Source: Mesorhizobium sp. M1E.F.Ca.ET.045.02.1.1 (GTDB lineage Bacteria > Pseudomonadota > Alphaproteobacteria > Rhizobiales > Rhizobiaceae). Taken from it: a DNA stretch of 64,000 bases. Under the pieces are notes generated by a model that was given only the letters and a program-made list of their open reading frames with translations, did no database searches and was not told the origin of the DNA. Of the stretch, positions 33,094-41,545 are shown one piece after another (position 1 is the stretch's first letter; every line of letters starts with the position of its first letter). The stretch lies in contig NZ_CP034447.1 of assembly GCF_003952485.1 (NCBI RefSeq), positions 7,206,501-7,270,500 on the forward strand, in the 5' to 3' direction. The position numbers were made by a program, and so were the translations under genes.

Positions 33094-34193
33094 TGCAGAT
33101 CTGGAACCAGATGGGCTATCCGCACCAATTCACCATGGGTATGGACAAGGCCGGCCATGAATGGCTGGTCGTGGTGGTGAAAGGCACGTTCGACTTTCCG
33201 TCGAAACCGGGCGGGCTGGTGCAGAAGTCGGCAGAGCAGGTTCCGCTGGTCATGGCTGATACCCAGACCGGGGTGCCTGGCTATTCGGCGACGCTGTGGG
33301 AGACGGACTTCGCCTTCCGCAAGCCGCGCTGCGATGTGATTGCCAATGGCTGCGCCTATGCACCGGGTGGACGCCCGGCGGAGCGCGTGCCGGTCGGCAT
33401 CAAGGTCGGCAACTGGTCGAAGCTGTTCGAGGTCGTCGGTCACCGCGAATGGCGCGCAATCGGCCCGGTGTTCACCGCGACCGCGCCGCAGCCCTTCCTG
33501 AAGTTGCCGATTTCCTACGATGTCGCCTGGGGCGGTGTCGACCGGCTAGACCCTGAGGACACCCTTCCCGCCAGCTACAAATACAACCCGGTCGGCACCG
33601 GCTGGTCGCGTACCAAGAACCAGCGTCTCATCCCAGGCCTGCGGCTACCGAACACGCAAGCTGTCAACGAGGAAATCCGCTCGCCCTTCGGCGACTACAA
33701 GCCGATGAGTTTCGGACCGATGGGCCGCGGCTGGCCCGGCCGCATCGAGTTCGGCGGAACGTATGACCAGAACTGGATTGACAACGTCTTCCCGTTCTTG
33801 CCTGAGGATTTCGACGAGCGCTATTTCCAGATGGCGCCGCCGGACCAGCAGATCGACCTGCCGCGCGGTGGCGAGGAGGTGGTGCTGGTGAACCTGACAC
33901 CTGAGGGACGTGTGAGCTTCCGGCTGCCCTCAACGGCGCTGCCGATCACCTTGTTCAAAGGCAATGAGAAGTCGTTGGAGGCGAGCGTCTCTCCGGACAC
34001 GATCCTGCTCGACCCGGAGAACCGTCGCTTCTCGCTCGTATGGCGCGTTTCGCAGCGCATCCACAAGACTATCCTCGATTTCTCGGAATGCTGGGTCGGC
34101 CCGCCGACGGAGTCGATGCTGCGCGCGCGTGCGACTGGCAGGGAATATGTCCGTAGCGACGGGACCGCGCCCGAGGAGGTAGAAGACGCATGA
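33093..34193 (+). CDS. DUF2169 domain protein, candidate T6SS effector adaptor
   Basis: A 366-residue protein of the DUF2169 family. Typical segments are EWLVVVVKGTFDFP near the N-terminus, ETDFAFRKPRCDVIANGCAY and VPVGIKVGNWSKLFEVVGHR, and the later WPGRIEFGGTYDQNW. DUF2169 proteins are among the recognised adaptor families that load PAAR- or VgrG-linked effectors onto the T6SS spike. I start at the ATG overlapping the tagF stop. It forms a tightly coupled set with the ketosynthase-like gene and the PAAR-like gene downstream, all with four-base overlaps or less. Confidence 0.88.
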   Translation: MQIWNQMGYPHQFTMGMDKAGHEWLVVVVKGTFDFPSKPGGLVQKSAEQVPLVMADTQTGVPGYSATLWETDFAFRKPRCDVIANGCAYAPGGRPAERVPVGIKVGNWSKLFEVVGHREWRAIGPVFTATAPQPFLKLPISYDVAWGGVDRLDPEDTLPASYKYNPVGTGWSRTKNQRLIPGLRLPNTQAVNEEIRSPFGDYKPMSFGPMGRGWPGRIEFGGTYDQNWIDNVFPFLPEDFDERYFQMAPPDQQIDLPRGGEEVVLVNLTPEGRVSFRLPSTALPITLFKGNEKSLEASVSPDTILLDPENRRFSLVWRVSQRIHKTILDFSECWVGPPTESMLRARATGREYVRSDGTAPEEVEDA

Positions 34194-35212
34194 GTACGAG
34201 GCTTGACATAGCCTCGGTCGGCATGGTGACGGCTGTCGGTCTCGATGCGCCTTCGGCCTGTGCCGCGATGCGCGCGCGCCTCGATGGCTTCCAAGAGACG
34301 AGATTCGTCGGCTCGGGGACCGATTTGCTGATCGGCGCGCCGGTGCCGTTGCCGCGAGGCTGGATTGGCGAAAAGCGCATGGCGCACCTGGCCGCAGCCG
34401 CGATCTGCGAGGCGTTCGAGGCCGTCCCGCAGGCACGTGGTCAGACCGCGCTCATCCTTTGCCTCGCCGAGGAGGATCGCCCGGGCCGTCCGGCCGGGGA
34501 TAGCTTGCGTCTGCTCCGCAGCGTTTCGGAGATCACCGAAATCGAACCCAGCACGCGCTCACGCATCGTCGCGCACGGCCGGCCCTCCGGGCATATAGCA
34601 CTTGATCAGGCGCGCAGGATGATCGCGGCGGGTGAGGTACCCTATGTGATGATCGCGGGCGTCGACAGCTACCTGACGGCACCTGCGATCGCTTATTATC
34701 TTGGTGAGAATCGTCTGCTTGCCGCTGACAATCCAAACGGCTTCATTCCGGGTGAGGCCGCCGCCGCGATCCTGTGCACGCGCTCGCGCGGCGACGGCCT
34801 TCGCCTCTTCGGACTGGGTTTGGCGCGTGAATCCGCAACGATCTACAATGCCGAGGATCTGCCGTTGCGTGCCGACGGCATGACGTCGGCGTACAGCGCT
34901 GCGTTCAAGGAAACCGGCATCGAGATGAATCGGCTCGGCTACCGCATCGCGGACCTCATTGGCGAGCAGTATTGGTTCAAGCAGAGCGCTCTGGCGAGCT
35001 TGAGATTGCTGCGCGGCCGTCACGATTTTCAGGACATCTGGTCGCCTGGCGAATCCCTCGGCAACGTCGGCGCAGCCGTGGTTCCGCTGATGATCGGCAT
35101 GGCCTGGATGGCGGCCCGCAAGGGATATGCCGCCGGAAATCCAGTGCTGATCGAGGCATCGAACGATGCCGGCGCCTGCGGGGCGGCAATCCTCGCCGCG
35201 AGGGCAGCCTGA
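34190..35212 (+). CDS. Ketosynthase-like (thiolase fold) T6SS accessory protein, catalytic Cys absent
   Basis: A 340-residue beta-ketoacyl-synthase-like protein. The fold is visible from ASVGMVTAVGLDAPSACAAM, VMIAGVDSYLTAPAIAYYLG and NPNGFIPGEAAAAILC. Where ketosynthases have the nucleophile in a TACASG-like motif, this protein reads AHGRPSGHIAL, so the Cys appears to be replaced by Arg. Such PRK06147-like proteins are listed among T6SS adaptors and occur beside DUF2169 and PAAR-like genes, as here. I infer a non-enzymatic effector-loading role. It overlaps both neighbours by four bases or less. Confidence 0.82.
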   Translation: MSTRLDIASVGMVTAVGLDAPSACAAMRARLDGFQETRFVGSGTDLLIGAPVPLPRGWIGEKRMAHLAAAAICEAFEAVPQARGQTALILCLAEEDRPGRPAGDSLRLLRSVSEITEIEPSTRSRIVAHGRPSGHIALDQARRMIAAGEVPYVMIAGVDSYLTAPAIAYYLGENRLLAADNPNGFIPGEAAAAILCTRSRGDGLRLFGLGLARESATIYNAEDLPLRADGMTSAYSAAFKETGIEMNRLGYRIADLIGEQYWFKQSALASLRLLRGRHDFQDIWSPGESLGNVGAAVVPLMIGMAWMAARKGYAAGNPVLIEASNDAGACGAAILAARAA

Positions 35213-36174
35213 TGACTGTCTACGCGAATGGCCTCGAGGTTGCCTGCAAGGCACAAGCCAACAAGGTGATCGCCGCCTTTCCGGACGTCTGCTTCACACC
35301 CCCTGAAAATCCTGCAACGCCGCCTGGCGTGCCTATTCCCTATCCCTCGTTCGGACTCGATTCCGATACCGACAATGGCACCGGCACCGTCAAGATCGGT
35401 GGTCAGACCATCACCCAGAAGAACAAATCGTACTACACCAAGACCAGCGGCACAGAGGCCGGGTGCGCCGCCAAGAAGGGAGTGATCACCTCAGTCAATA
35501 CCGGCAAGGAGTATGCCGTCGCCTGGTCGAGCGACGTGAAAGCGGATGGCGAACCCGTCAGCCGCATGACCGACCTGTCGACCAACAATCATGCTTCGCC
35601 GACCGGCAACGCACCGCCTTGGCCGAAGATCGGAAAGTTGAAGGTGGGCAAGCAGTCCTGCACGTCAATCCTGGCAAAGCTCGGCATGAAGGTGCACCGT
35701 TATGGCGACGCAAGCAAGGAATGCGCGTCCAACCAGCAATCGGACCATATCCTGCAGAATGCCTGTTTCCAGAATTCGCGCGGTGGCCAAGCCATCAGCA
35801 CGACGCCGAGCTATACGATGAACGATGCGCCCTGCGTCTGCCTCGAAGACGCAACTGATCCTAACACCGAGCATGGCCGAAAAACGGCCGCTCAAGGCGA
35901 ATGGGCAAAGGCTCAGCGCGCGAAAGGTACGAACCCCACTTACGAGGAAGTGCGGGAGGCCAACATGGAGGCCATGAAAAAGGCCAAGAACATCCCGGAT
36001 GGGCCAAGAGGTAAAGAGCACCCCGCCATTGAATGCCTGAGGATGATTTGTGACATTCACTTCAAGGAGATGATGGGCGGACCGGAGAAAAAGAAAGACA
36101 GCACCGAAGCGCGCGCGCCAGCGACCGGCAAGTTCAAACCGACCCCCACGAGTACGGTTCGCAGAGGCCGCTGA
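35212..36174 (+). CDS. PAAR-like (DUF4150) protein with C-terminal candidate toxin domain
   Basis: A 320-residue protein. Residues about 1-145 form the DUF4150/Tox-PAAR-like spike tip (FPDVCFTPPENPATPPGVPI, PYPSFGLDSDTDNGTGTVKI, SYYTKTSGTEAGC). The remaining 175 residues are Cys- and His-containing (SDHILQNACF, APCVCLEDATDPNTEHGRKT, ECLRMICDIHFKEMM) and end with a basic, disordered tail. I do not recognise this domain; the spaced His residues could fit a nuclease-like site, but that is a guess. Position after adaptor genes and before a small unknown gene points to an effector delivered on the spike. Confidence 0.8.
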   Translation: MTVYANGLEVACKAQANKVIAAFPDVCFTPPENPATPPGVPIPYPSFGLDSDTDNGTGTVKIGGQTITQKNKSYYTKTSGTEAGCAAKKGVITSVNTGKEYAVAWSSDVKADGEPVSRMTDLSTNNHASPTGNAPPWPKIGKLKVGKQSCTSILAKLGMKVHRYGDASKECASNQQSDHILQNACFQNSRGGQAISTTPSYTMNDAPCVCLEDATDPNTEHGRKTAAQGEWAKAQRAKGTNPTYEEVREANMEAMKKAKNIPDGPRGKEHPAIECLRMICDIHFKEMMGGPEKKKDSTEARAPATGKFKPTPTSTVRRGR

Positions 36175-36185
36175 GGAGACATGAC

Positions 36186-37028
36186 ATGGCTGACTATAGC
36201 GTAACGGTAAATGGCACGGTTGCAGCGGATAACGGGACCATTTTTTCCGCCGTCGCATATTATGACGGAGAGAGTTTCTACTCGTTCGTCATCTCGGAGT
36301 CCGACGTGGCCAGCGACGACAATCAGACCGAACGAATTTACGAGAAGCCGTGTTGGTTCACTGACATTTGGCGTTCCAACTCCGGCCGACTCTACGTGTG
36401 CGACGACAACGGCGCGGTGCATTCGGGTTCGAGGACCGAATGGACGGAAAGCCAAGTCTCGCCCCGTCACTTAAACACCGTCTGGGGTCTCGACGACAGC
36501 ACTGTCTATGCAGGGGGATCCGAGGGGGTTGTCTATCGCTGGGATGGCGCACGCTGGTCCGCCATTAGCCCCGCGCTCGGTAACACCATTCTTTGCATCG
36601 CTGGGTCGTCGCCCAGCGACCTTTATGTATCCGGCGAGGGAGCGCTTTTCTGGCACTATGACGGCAGGCAGTGGACTCAAATCCAGCTACCCACCAACGC
36701 GATCTTGGTTGGACTGCTGGTACTGTCATCAGGCGACGTCCTCGTCTCGGGTAGCGCAGGGACCTTGTTTCGCGGCTCCGGCCTTGCCTGGACCGATGTC
36801 TCACAGCGAGGCCGAGACTTCTACAAAATGGCGTTCTACCGGAAGACAATCCACATCGCCGGTGGAGGGCAAGGGGTGTTTACGTTCGATGGGGCAACGG
36901 TTTCCAACCTCAAGGACAGCTTCCCCGTCTATCGTCTTTCATCCAATGGCCCATATCTGGCGCTGGCGGGCGGAAACTCTGCCATAAGATACGATGGCTC
37001 TGATTGGGACGGTCCCGACTACACCTAA
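36186..37028 (+). CDS. Beta-propeller-like protein, candidate immunity protein
   Basis: A 280-residue protein with no signal peptide. It is made of short repeats of about 40 residues in which VYAGGSEGVVYRWDGARWSA, LYVSGEGALFWHYDGRQWTQ, VLVSGSAGTLFRGSGLAWTD and IHIAGGGQGVFTFDG recur, as in seven-bladed propellers (YCF48/Kelch-like). The DNA is visibly richer in A and T than the surrounding T6SS genes. It follows the PAAR-like candidate toxin by 11 bases with GAGGAG upstream, which is the usual place for a cognate immunity gene, but immunity is inferred from position alone. It meets the opposite-strand gene tail to tail with a four-base overlap. Confidence 0.6.
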   Translation: MADYSVTVNGTVAADNGTIFSAVAYYDGESFYSFVISESDVASDDNQTERIYEKPCWFTDIWRSNSGRLYVCDDNGAVHSGSRTEWTESQVSPRHLNTVWGLDDSTVYAGGSEGVVYRWDGARWSAISPALGNTILCIAGSSPSDLYVSGEGALFWHYDGRQWTQIQLPTNAILVGLLVLSSGDVLVSGSAGTLFRGSGLAWTDVSQRGRDFYKMAFYRKTIHIAGGGQGVFTFDGATVSNLKDSFPVYRLSSNGPYLALAGGNSAIRYDGSDWDGPDYT

Positions 37029-37387
37029 CGGCTCGAAATTGATGGCATGTCTGGCCTGGGCTTTGCGGCCAGATAGGCGCGCACCCTGCCAAGGTCGAGA
37101 TCGGCAACCCGCAATGCCTCTTTGATCGACAGCATGCGCACGACGAACAATTCCCCAGCTTCGGGATATTCGGAGTAGCGCTCGCTCGCGATCTCGATGC
37201 CGACCTGGCCAGCGACTCGCAGCCCGTCAAGATGCGCTTCCAGACGCTCGACGAGTCGGGCAAGTCGCTCCTCATCCATGTCCGGATTCTTGCCGGGGTT
37301 TAGCAGGTTGTAGTCGTATACTGTCCACAGGAACGCAGCCATCTCTGCGTGCTGGCGGACAATCTCGCGAAGAACAGGCGCTGGCAT
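37025..37387 (-). CDS. Truncated TIGR02270-like protein
   Basis: A 120-residue protein. IVRQHAEMAAFLWTVYDYNL and LVERLEAHLDGLRVAGQVGI resemble the N-terminal region of the TIGR02270 family, HEAT-like proteins of about 400 residues encoded in vgrG/DUF6484 clusters. Here the frame stops after 120 residues, exactly where it runs into the end of the convergent propeller gene, so the C-terminal repeats are missing. Start ATG overlaps the DUF6484 stop. Family assignment is by memory of the pattern and is moderate; the truncation is as seen. Confidence 0.55.
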   Translation of the reverse strand: MPAPVLREIVRQHAEMAAFLWTVYDYNLLNPGKNPDMDEERLARLVERLEAHLDGLRVAGQVGIEIASERYSEYPEAGELFVVRMLSIKEALRVADLDLGRVRAYLAAKPRPDMPSISSR

Positions 37388-37812
37388 CAGTTCAGATTGA
37401 CCGAGCCACCGCGGATGCGGTTGGCGGCACTTGCGTGGCTCGTCACATAGGTGCCGCGGATAGTGATGTGCCCATCCCTTTCCATGATGATCGTCGCCTG
37501 GCCGCAACGCAGCTCAAGACGTTCATTCGCGGTGATCCTCATTCGCTCACCGTCGCGGATGACCTGGGGAACATTTGACCGGTGCACGGGATCGATGATG
37601 CGCCCGACAATCAGCGGTCGACCCGGATCTCCGTCCTGGAACAAAAGCGCCACCTCCGCGCCGATCATGTCCGAAGTAAGTTCAGCGAGGCTTCGCGCGG
37701 CTACTGCTGTCTCTCGAGGGTTTCCCGGGAAGACGACAAGGGGTGCGTCGTCGCCGAAGCCCAGGAATATGCCAATCACCACCCCTTCAATTCGCTCTAC
37801 GATCTTTGTCAT
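37387..37812 (-). CDS. DUF6484 domain protein
   Basis: A 141-residue VgrG-associated protein. The order GVVIGIFLGFGDDAPLVVFP, AEVALLFQDGDPGRPLIVGR, ERLELRCGQATIIMERDGHI and RIRGGSVNLN is that of DUF6484 proteins, which combine a short beta-barrel like the VgrG gp5 OB fold with a stretch of parallel beta-structure. They are found directly after vgrG and are thought to sit at or near the spike; the role is unproven. It lies nine bases downstream of vgrG and overlaps the next gene, so all three share a transcript. Confidence 0.8.
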   Translation of the reverse strand: MTKIVERIEGVVIGIFLGFGDDAPLVVFPGNPRETAVAARSLAELTSDMIGAEVALLFQDGDPGRPLIVGRIIDPVHRSNVPQVIRDGERMRITANERLELRCGQATIIMERDGHITIRGTYVTSHASAANRIRGGSVNLN

Positions 37813-37821
37813 CGAGGCCCC

Positions 37822-40149
37822 TCAGTTCTGCTTTATCTCCGAGCCTTTCATGGTGATATCGCTCGATGCCTTCACGTTGATCTTGCCCGACCCACTGATC
37901 GAAATGTCCTTACCGGAGATGTTGATCGTGCCATCCTTCTTCATCGCGATCGCCGCCGAGCCGCATGTGATGGTGATAGCATCGCCAGCTTCAATAATCA
38001 GGGTCTTGCCAACCTTTATGGCTCCGTCCTCGCCCACCTCCACCAGACTGCCTTTGGCTATTTTCAACGCTCGCGAACCGCCGACATCGGTCGCATCGTC
38101 CTCGGCGATCTTGGCGTCCCGGCCCTTGCCAATCTGGGAAGCATGCGCTCCACCAATCTTGAAGCTCTGATTTGCGCCAACGTCGACCGATTGGTTCGCC
38201 GCAACCGTCCAACTGTCATCCGCCCCGATGCTATGGCTCTGCGCAGCACCCACCGTGACCGATCGTGTCGCGCCGATCGCGTTGGTCTGCGAAGCGCCGA
38301 CGGTTCGCGCTTCAGCCGCCCCCACCGTATCCACACGCGCAGCCCCCACCGTCACCGTCTGCACCAGCCCCACCGTCTGCGAGTGGTTGGCATCTATGTT
38401 TTCCGTCGAGTTCGCGACGACGTGGATCGTCTCGTTTGCCATAACCGTCAGCGAGCGGTTCGCGCCCACCGTTTCGGTGTCGTTGCTGCCGATATTGGTG
38501 GTCTGGTCGACGCCGATCTTGACCGTCTTGTTGTTGCCGACGTCCTCGTCGAGGTTGTGGCCGACGGAGTGCTTGGCGTCGTGGTCGATGCGGTCGGACT
38601 GGTCGTGCTGCACGGTCTTGTTGCGGTCGTGCTTGATCAGCAGGTGGTGGTCCTTCTGGGCCTGGAAATTGACCAGCTCGGAGCCGGCCTTGTCCTCGAA
38701 CATCAGCTCGTTGTAACCGCCGCCGCCCTTCGAGGAGTTGGACTTCCAGCCCGATTGCGTGGCGTTGCCCGGAAGGCCATAGGGGGGCATCTCGGCGGCG
38801 TTGTAGACGCGGCCGGTGATGATCGGCAGGTCCGGGTCGCCCTCGATGAAATCGACGATGACCTCCTGGCCGATGCGCGGGATCTGGATGAAGCCCCAGC
38901 CGCTGCCGGCCCAGGTCTGCGACACGCGCACGAAGCAGGAAGAGTTCTGGTCCTTCTTGCCGAGGCGGTCCCAATGGAACTGCACCTTCACCCGCGCATA
39001 TTTGTCGGTGAAGATCTCCTCGCCCGAAGGACCGACCACCGTCGCCGTCTGCGGTCCGCGCATGATCGGCCGCGGCGTGATGCGCGGCGGCCGGTAGGGC
39101 AATTTGGTAGGCGCCACGCCCAGCACGACCCTGAAATTTTCGCTGTAGGCCTCGTTCTGGGTTCTGTAGCCCGGATCGAACAACCGGTAATCGGCGCTGA
39201 TCACCAGATAGTCTTGGTTCTGGTCGTCGCGCGGAAAGCTCTCGAGCTTGAACTTGCAGCCGGAAAAGAGGCCGCGCACGGTTCCCACCGCCGTGCTGCG
39301 CTGATGCACCGCCTGAAGTTCCTCGCGGCGAACCCCCGCGATCGTGTCGCCCCGCCCGACATCGAGATGCGCGCCGGGCTGGCGGTAGTTCTCGCCCGCC
39401 GCCTCCTTGTGGCTGAACGGCTGGGCGGACTTCGCCATCAGGTCCGCGCCGGGCTTCTCGAAATCATAGTCGGTGTGGGCATAGGCGCCGGGCCGCACGG
39501 AACTGCCCGGAATCCATTCGGTGATGTATTCGACATCGCGCCGCGAACCCTGCCCCTCGAAATTATAGAGCACCTTCTCGTAGCCCGGCGCCGGCTTCAG
39601 CTTGCTCATCGCATCGCAGAGGACCAGCGTATGCTTGCCCTCGTCATGCTCGAAGAAATAGAAGATGCCCTCGTGCTCCATCAGGCGCTGCACGAAATCG
39701 AGATCGCTCTCGTCATACTGCACGCAGTATTCGCGCTGAGGATAAGATCCCTGCAGCCGCTTCTCGAATTTCGCGATGCCGTATTTGGAGAAGATTTTTT
39801 CGACGATCTCGACCGCCGTCATATTCTGGAAGATGCGGCAATCGGTGGTGTTGCCGAGGAACCAGAGCCATGGCCTCACCACCGCTTCGTAATAGGCCAG
39901 CCGGTCCTCGATGCGGGTCAGCTTGAAATCCGAGACGAGTCCGCTGAACCAGCGCTTCGGGTCGGATTCGCCTTCGACCGAAACGGCGCCGCCCAGCATC
40001 TTCAGCGGGTCGACATCATGGCTCTTCGAGACGAAGCCGACCGTATAGGCGAAACAACGGCTGATCTCGTCACGGCCGACGAGATGGGTGAAGGTCAGCA
40101 GATCGCCGCCAAGCGGCGTCTGCACAACCGTGGCGCGTTCGTTCGGCAT
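37822..40149 (-). CDS. vgrG: T6SS spike protein VgrG (TssI)
   Basis: A 775-residue VgrG. The gp27-like base begins with TPLGGDLLTFTHLVGRDEIS and contains YCVQYDESDLDFVQRLMEHE and IFYFFEHDEGKHTL; the gp5-like OB fold and the transition are marked by VKVQFHWDRLGKKDQNSSCF, VSQTWAGSGWGFIQIPRIGQ and VIVDFIEGDPDLPIITGRVY. About residues 543-700 hold a degenerate repeat of VGA- or IGA-starting units predicted to extend the needle. No catalytic extension follows. AGGAGGGG precedes the ATG. It forms the puncturing tip with the PAAR-like protein encoded opposite. Confidence 0.95.
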   Translation of the reverse strand: MPNERATVVQTPLGGDLLTFTHLVGRDEISRCFAYTVGFVSKSHDVDPLKMLGGAVSVEGESDPKRWFSGLVSDFKLTRIEDRLAYYEAVVRPWLWFLGNTTDCRIFQNMTAVEIVEKIFSKYGIAKFEKRLQGSYPQREYCVQYDESDLDFVQRLMEHEGIFYFFEHDEGKHTLVLCDAMSKLKPAPGYEKVLYNFEGQGSRRDVEYITEWIPGSSVRPGAYAHTDYDFEKPGADLMAKSAQPFSHKEAAGENYRQPGAHLDVGRGDTIAGVRREELQAVHQRSTAVGTVRGLFSGCKFKLESFPRDDQNQDYLVISADYRLFDPGYRTQNEAYSENFRVVLGVAPTKLPYRPPRITPRPIMRGPQTATVVGPSGEEIFTDKYARVKVQFHWDRLGKKDQNSSCFVRVSQTWAGSGWGFIQIPRIGQEVIVDFIEGDPDLPIITGRVYNAAEMPPYGLPGNATQSGWKSNSSKGGGGYNELMFEDKAGSELVNFQAQKDHHLLIKHDRNKTVQHDQSDRIDHDAKHSVGHNLDEDVGNNKTVKIGVDQTTNIGSNDTETVGANRSLTVMANETIHVVANSTENIDANHSQTVGLVQTVTVGAARVDTVGAAEARTVGASQTNAIGATRSVTVGAAQSHSIGADDSWTVAANQSVDVGANQSFKIGGAHASQIGKGRDAKIAEDDATDVGGSRALKIAKGSLVEVGEDGAIKVGKTLIIEAGDAITITCGSAAIAMKKDGTINISGKDISISGSGKINVKASSDITMKGSEIKQN

Positions 40150-40459
40150 GGGTCGTGCCCCTCCTGGACGCGGCCGCCAGTATGATGGATTGAAGCCCCC
40201 GCTATGTTAACCGCATCACGTTCGGGAACTTTTCGCACCCCACCGTACCGGACCACTTTCAGCCTAGCACAGGTTTGCTGGCAGCCAAACAACAGCGATG
40301 GCTAAACCGCACCGATGCGTCCGTGTGAAACGCTCCTCTCCCGCCGCGCCTGTAAGCTGCTAGAATGCTGGAGCAATTCCGGGAAAAGCGCGTAGCGGTT
40401 TCCGCCCGGAATCGCATGGAAGATAAGTATTTATTGACCAAGTTCGGCGACGCTTCCGG
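40150..40459. other. Divergent intergenic region between vgrG and the second tagH
   Basis: About 310 bases with no gene. It should contain the vgrG promoter on the reverse strand and the promoter for the second T6SS operon on the forward strand. The right third contains a hairpin repeat at 40372-40415. I saw no other dyads and no confident -35/-10 pair. Confidence 0.45.
40372..40415. repeat. Palindromic intergenic element with ATTCCGGG/CCCGGAAT arms
   Basis: ATTCCGGG at 40376-40383 pairs exactly with CCCGGAAT at 40405-40412, with additional inner pairing of GGAAA and TTTCC. The form (GCAATTCCGGGAAAAG...TTTCCGCCCGGAATCGC) resembles a second type of dispersed palindrome found between rhizobial genes. 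Only one copy is seen in this window. Confidence 0.5.
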
Positions 40460-41545
40460 ATGTTCATCTCTCTCCAGATCAGCAATGTCGACAAGCTGCC
40501 CCCGGGCACCGCGACGAGCTACGCCGCCCGCGACCGCAGCTTCGAGATCGGACGCGAGAATTGCGACTGGACGCTCGCCGATCCGGACAAGTTCATTTCC
40601 GGACGGCATTGCGAGGTCCGCTACCAAGCGGGCGGATTCTGGCTCTACGACATCTCGCGCAACGGCACCTTCATCAACGGCTCCAGCCAGCGTATGGCCG
40701 GCCCGCACCGGCTGGCGCATGGCGATCGAGTGCTGATCGGCCGCTATGTCGTTTCGGTCTCGATCGACGAAGAACGGCCGGCCACCGGCCATCCGCAAAT
40801 CCGGGCCGGGTCGACGCAACGCGAGCTTCCGCCGTCGACAGGCAGGCCGCTGGACTTCTCCAACGAGCCGTTCTTCAGCCCGGCGGAGCAGCGCCCGGGC
40901 CAGGGAGCGCCGGCATCGACGTCCTCGGCGCTGCAGCCGCCCCCGACCCCGGCATCCCCCGCCGGCCGGTCGGCGGAAGCCGACAGACTGTTGCGGGACA
41001 TCGCGAAAGCGGCCGGCATTTCGGCTGACCTGCTTCAGTCGCGCGATCCGCATGAGGTGGCCGCCGAGATCGGCGCCGTGCTCAGAACCACGGTCGAGCA
41101 GTTGTCGCTGCTGCTCAAGGCACGCGCGGCGGCCAAGGTACTGGCCAAGAGCGCGAACCGCACGATGATCGGCGCCGAAAACAACAACCCGCTGAAATTC
41201 GTTCCCGGCACCGACGACATACTGGAGATCATGTTCGCCAAACGCCGCGCCGGCTATCTCGACGCCACGCACAGCGTCGAGGACGCTTTCCGGGACCTCA
41301 AGACCCACGAATTCGCCACCTACGCCGCCATGCAGGCCGCGCTCTCCAGGCTGCTCGACGACCTGTCGCCCGAGGCGATCGCCAGGAAACTGCCGCCGGC
41401 CTCCTTTTCATCCAAGAAAAGCCAGGCATGGGACGCCCTGGTCGCCACCTGGCGAACGATGGAAGAGAAGCACGAAAACGGCATGCTCGACGTCTTCCTG
41501 GCCTATTTCAGCGAAGCCTACGCCAAGGCCGGCAAGCAGAAGTAG
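40460..41545 (+). CDS. T6SS FHA-domain protein TagH/Fha, copy 2
   Basis: A 361-residue FHA protein with the same design as the first copy but shorter. The FHA domain shows FEIGRENCDWTLADPDKFIS, GRHCEVRYQAGG and ISRNGTFING; a Pro/Ser linker follows; the TagH domain shows AAEIGAVLRTTVEQLSLLLK and NNPLKFVPGTDDILEIMFAK. It opens a second forward operon ahead of the second tssL/tssM and the kinase/phosphatase pair. It may be the phospho-reader for the second TssL. Its ribosome binding site is weak. The two FHA proteins are clearly paralogous but diverged. Confidence 0.9.
   Translation: MFISLQISNVDKLPPGTATSYAARDRSFEIGRENCDWTLADPDKFISGRHCEVRYQAGGFWLYDISRNGTFINGSSQRMAGPHRLAHGDRVLIGRYVVSVSIDEERPATGHPQIRAGSTQRELPPSTGRPLDFSNEPFFSPAEQRPGQGAPASTSSALQPPPTPASPAGRSAEADRLLRDIAKAAGISADLLQSRDPHEVAAEIGAVLRTTVEQLSLLLKARAAAKVLAKSANRTMIGAENNNPLKFVPGTDDILEIMFAKRRAGYLDATHSVEDAFRDLKTHEFATYAAMQAALSRLLDDLSPEAIARKLPPASFSSKKSQAWDALVATWRTMEEKHENGMLDVFLAYFSEAYAKAGKQK

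Noticed and set aside
38060..38520. Regular short repeats in vgrG as a possible CRISPR array
   Set aside because: They are protein-level repeats of about eight residues in frame, with no constant DNA repeat and no spacers.
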